From positions 1 through 35,616 of the forward strand of contig CAMAVT010000005.1 of assembly GCA_945861775.1 (NCBI GenBank): a stretch of DNA of 35,616 nucleotides, read 5' to 3'. How positions within the stretch are numbered: the first letter of the stretch is position 1; each line of letters starts with the position of its first letter. Under the pieces are notes generated by a model. That model made no database searches. It had not been told where the DNA came from and saw nothing but the letters and a program-made list of their open reading frames with translations. The position numbers were made by a program, and so were the translations under genes. This DNA is from Bifidobacterium breve (GTDB lineage: Bacteria > Actinomycetota > Actinomycetes > S36-B12). Shown here in pieces: positions 33,344 through 35,616 of the stretch.

Positions 33344-33814
33344 GTGTACGACTACACAAATCGCATGTTCCATATCGGACACCTTGTTCCCGATATTGAT
33401 GCCGCCATGTTGGAGATGGGTGCAGGTCTGGGTTTGGAATGGACCGAAGTCGTTTCGCGGGAGGACCAGAGGGTTTGGACTCCCGAGCACGGACAACGAC
33501 TGGTGCCATTGAAGTTTTGTTACTCAACCCAAGGCCCGCAACACGTTGAGTTGATTGAAGGTACGCAGGGAACTCCTTGGTGGTTCGGAGATGCGGAGAA
33601 CAATCACCACGCCGGTGTCTGGGCGGATGTTCCGAGCCTGACCACAGATCTGATTTCGCGGGGCTGGACCCTGGTGTGTAGTCAAGTTTCACCGGATGAA
33701 GGTTTCGGGTCGTTCTCTTATGTTCGATCGCCATCCGGATTTCTCCTTGAACCGGTTGCTGAAGCGAATATGGAACGAATGCACCGGTGGTTCTCCGGTG
33801 GCGGGCTCTCATAA
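33344..33814 (+). CDS. VOC-family protein (glyoxalase / extradiol-like fold)
   Basis: 156 residues from a GTG with GGAGG 6 bases upstream. Candidate metal ligands follow the VOC pattern: His13 (HIGHLV), Glu69 (HVELIEG), His89 (NHHAGV) and Glu136 (FLLEPV). Two beta-alpha-beta-beta-beta modules fit the length. The family includes glyoxalase I, methylmalonyl-CoA epimerase and lactoylglutathione-like lyases; no subclass is assigned. It lies in the P450 / epoxide-hydrolase transcript and may isomerise or ring-open a diol or keto product. Confidence 0.78.
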   Translation: MYDYTNRMFHIGHLVPDIDAAMLEMGAGLGLEWTEVVSREDQRVWTPEHGQRLVPLKFCYSTQGPQHVELIEGTQGTPWWFGDAENNHHAGVWADVPSLTTDLISRGWTLVCSQVSPDEGFGSFSYVRSPSGFLLEPVAEANMERMHRWFSGGGLS

Positions 33815-33823
33815 GTTCCCGCC

Positions 33824-35584
33824 ATGGCAAACGCGACGCCTAATGGGCAGATCAGCGACGACTGGTGCATCGACAGCGCGAAACTGAGTGAGCGCTTCCC
33901 GATCTATTCGCGCTTTAATGCCAATGACGTATTGCCCGATCCAATTTCACCTTTAGGTGCCGATCTGATTTGGAATCAGCAGATCATGCCGGGATGCGCG
34001 AACGGCTATGCCGAATTGGGTGCGATAACTGCTGCTGAGGCACATCTTGACCCAGAGGCGTACCCCGCAGCGGCATTTCGATACGGGCATATGTACGTCA
34101 GTGTTACGACAGCCCGACTGATGGGTATCCGTGCTGGACTTGGTTGGGAGGCGATTGACGCGGCATTCTTTGGCAGCCACCCTGATGCGCCACCGCATGA
34201 AATGCACCCAACCGATGGTGACCCCGCGTTGTCGGCTCGGTTGGCTGCGCGTACCGAGTGGACGTTAACCACGACTTCGTTTCCCGAGTTAGAGGAAGAC
34301 ACCCGGATCGCAGATCGGTTACGCGCCCAGCGCCCGGACTTCAGTGAAATGTCGAATGCGGCCCTGGTGGCTTATGCCCGAAGTCTGGCTCCCTATGAAC
34401 GCATGACGTGGCGCGGAGAGGTAATTGCCAGCGCTCAATCTGCGGTCGGACCGGCCGTTATCGGTTCTGTTTTGCCCGCTGACTCAGGTATTTCACCGTT
34501 CAACCTGGTGGGTCCGCCAGGTGATGTTGTGTCGGCTGCTCCTTCTTATGCGTTGTGGGATTTGTCCCGCATTGTTCGCAATGACACCGCGCTTAGTGCA
34601 CTTTTTGATGCTGGCATCGTGGGCATAGTGCCTGTGCTTAAAGACAAGCACCCCGACTTTCACCAGAAACTGCAGGTCTTCTTGCGCGAGTTCGGTTACC
34701 GCGGTCCATCAGAGTGGGACTTGGGAGCGGACTCGTGGGAGACACGGCCTGAGTTGCCGTTGGGTCTTGTCGACCGGATGCGTCAACTCTCTGATGACCA
34801 ATCACCAGCGTCGCGACGCGGTGAAGCAAGCGCGGCCGCTGAAGCATTAGTTGCCAGCATCGTTGAGAGCCTGGCCGGAAATGATGAAGCGTTAGGCACC
34901 TTGCGCATGGGTCTTGATTCAGCACGCAGGTTCGCTGGTTGGCGTGAATTAGGTAAGAGCAACTGCATCAAGGTAATCAATGAAGCCCGCGTAGCGCTGC
35001 TCGAAATGGGTCGTCGCCTAACAAGTGAAGGTCACTTCACCCATCCGCGACAAATATTTATGGCACTCGATGGTGAACTGGATCGACTCGTTCTTCAACC
35101 TGATCTCGTGACCCCCGCAATTGCTCAGCGTGAAGCGGACTGGAAGGAATACGCCGACCTAGACGTGCCGTTGTTCCTTGATGCGCGCGTACCCAGAGTT
35201 CCGATTGCGCAACTTAATCGGGTATCTAATGAGAAATTTTTTGTTGCTTCGGTGGGCGACACTTTGACCGGCATAGCCGCTGCCCCCGGCAAAGCAACGG
35301 GTCGGGCTCGAATCATCACTGACACCGCGGAGATTGCAGCTTTTGAGCCCGGTGATGTACTTGTTGCCCCGCAGACCGATCCGTCATGGACACCACTGTT
35401 TGTCGTAGCCAGCGCCGTTGTTGTGGGTGTAGGTGCACCAAATAGTCACGCGATGATCGTTAGCCGCGAACTCGGTATTCCGTGCGTTGCCAGCCTGGAG
35501 GGTGCAATCCACAAAATTCCCGAAGGGGCAATCATTACTGTTGACGGTTCCACTGGAAGCGTCACCATCGATTCACTTGCCTAA
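33824..35584 (+). CDS. Second phosphohistidine (mobile-domain) protein, rifampin-phosphotransferase-like without ATP-grasp
   Basis: 586 residues. FPIYSRFNANDVLPDPISPLG near the N-terminus resembles the substrate-binding region of rifampin-phosphotransferase-like proteins (DPxTPL motif). The C-terminal mobile domain contains GIAAAPGKATGRARI, GDVLVAPQTDPSW and GAPNSHAMIVSRELGIP, with phospho-acceptor His542. There is no ATP-binding domain and no ATP-grasp gene after it inside the window. It could use the ATP-grasp subunit at 24969-26048, or one encoded just beyond 35616. It is only distantly similar to the 603-residue protein, so the two probably bind different acceptors. Confidence 0.82.
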   Translation: MANATPNGQISDDWCIDSAKLSERFPIYSRFNANDVLPDPISPLGADLIWNQQIMPGCANGYAELGAITAAEAHLDPEAYPAAAFRYGHMYVSVTTARLMGIRAGLGWEAIDAAFFGSHPDAPPHEMHPTDGDPALSARLAARTEWTLTTTSFPELEEDTRIADRLRAQRPDFSEMSNAALVAYARSLAPYERMTWRGEVIASAQSAVGPAVIGSVLPADSGISPFNLVGPPGDVVSAAPSYALWDLSRIVRNDTALSALFDAGIVGIVPVLKDKHPDFHQKLQVFLREFGYRGPSEWDLGADSWETRPELPLGLVDRMRQLSDDQSPASRRGEASAAAEALVASIVESLAGNDEALGTLRMGLDSARRFAGWRELGKSNCIKVINEARVALLEMGRRLTSEGHFTHPRQIFMALDGELDRLVLQPDLVTPAIAQREADWKEYADLDVPLFLDARVPRVPIAQLNRVSNEKFFVASVGDTLTGIAAAPGKATGRARIITDTAEIAAFEPGDVLVAPQTDPSWTPLFVVASAVVVGVGAPNSHAMIVSRELGIPCVASLEGAIHKIPEGAIITVDGSTGSVTIDSLA

Positions 35585-35616
35585 TGTGATCATCGAAAAA
35601 GCAGAATTTCATGCAA

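Overview
The window looks like a chromosomal fragment of an uncultured, moderate-GC actinobacterium. The signs are Sec/lipobox lipoproteins ending in TACG- or LAGC-type sites, frequent GTG/TTG starts with GGAG-type Shine-Dalgarno sites, an IclR regulator, and many 4-bp ATGA/GTGA gene overlaps. No rRNA, complete tRNA, transposase or CRISPR array is visible. The taxon is an inference from gene style only.

Region 1 (1 to about 13.9 kb) is a loose set of envelope and secreted-protein genes on both strands. It holds a lipoprotein with a papain-like fold signature (cut by the window edge), a small membrane protein, a secretory lipase, an exported choloylglycine-hydrolase-family Ntn hydrolase, a TolB-like propeller lipoprotein, an MFS transporter, a DUF418 membrane protein, a polytopic protein with a long acidic repeat, a DUF4190-like protein and a lipoprotein joining pentapeptide repeats to a phage-tail-collar-like domain. 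It ends at 12.6-14.1 kb in a gene-poor strip with two probable gene remnants.

Region 2 (about 14.0 to 21.9 kb) is the lower meta-cleavage pathway. 2-Hydroxymuconate-semialdehyde dehydrogenase is on the plus strand. A tightly overlapping minus-strand operon encodes an unknown His-rich protein, IclR, 2-oxopent-4-enoate hydratase, acylating acetaldehyde dehydrogenase, 4-hydroxy-2-oxovalerate aldolase, 4-oxalocrotonate decarboxylase, 4-oxalocrotonate tautomerase, a Rieske ferredoxin and a HAD hydrolase. Together they would convert a ring-cleavage product to pyruvate and acetyl-CoA by the oxalocrotonate branch. No hydrolytic-branch enzyme is seen.

Region 3 (about 21.9 to 35.6 kb) is the upper pathway, mostly on the plus strand. 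It starts with two tandem XylE-type catechol 2,3-dioxygenases and a histidine phosphatase. Next come a 359-aa ATP-grasp protein and a 603-aa protein ending in a PEP-synthase-type phosphohistidine domain. A Rieske oxygenase, a zinc-ribbon protein and a second HAD follow. The last part holds an epoxide hydrolase (minus strand), a P450, a limonene-epoxide-hydrolase-type enzyme, a VOC protein and a second phosphohistidine-domain protein.

The main idea is a phosphorylation-primed aerobic aromatic pathway. The 359-aa/603-aa pair has the architecture of the two catalytic subunits of anaerobic phenylphosphate synthase, and the set recalls the kinase/oxygenase/phosphatase logic of cresol degradation in Corynebacterium (CreHI, CreJEF, CreD). 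Here it sits beside a Rieske oxygenase, a phosphatase and a complete catechol meta pathway. The second phosphohistidine protein has no ATP-grasp partner in the window and may share the first. A GCGGGACA motif recurs in the three main intergenic regions of the cluster (twice in one of them) and is a candidate IclR operator that would tie the parts into one regulon. Substrate and reaction order are inferences.
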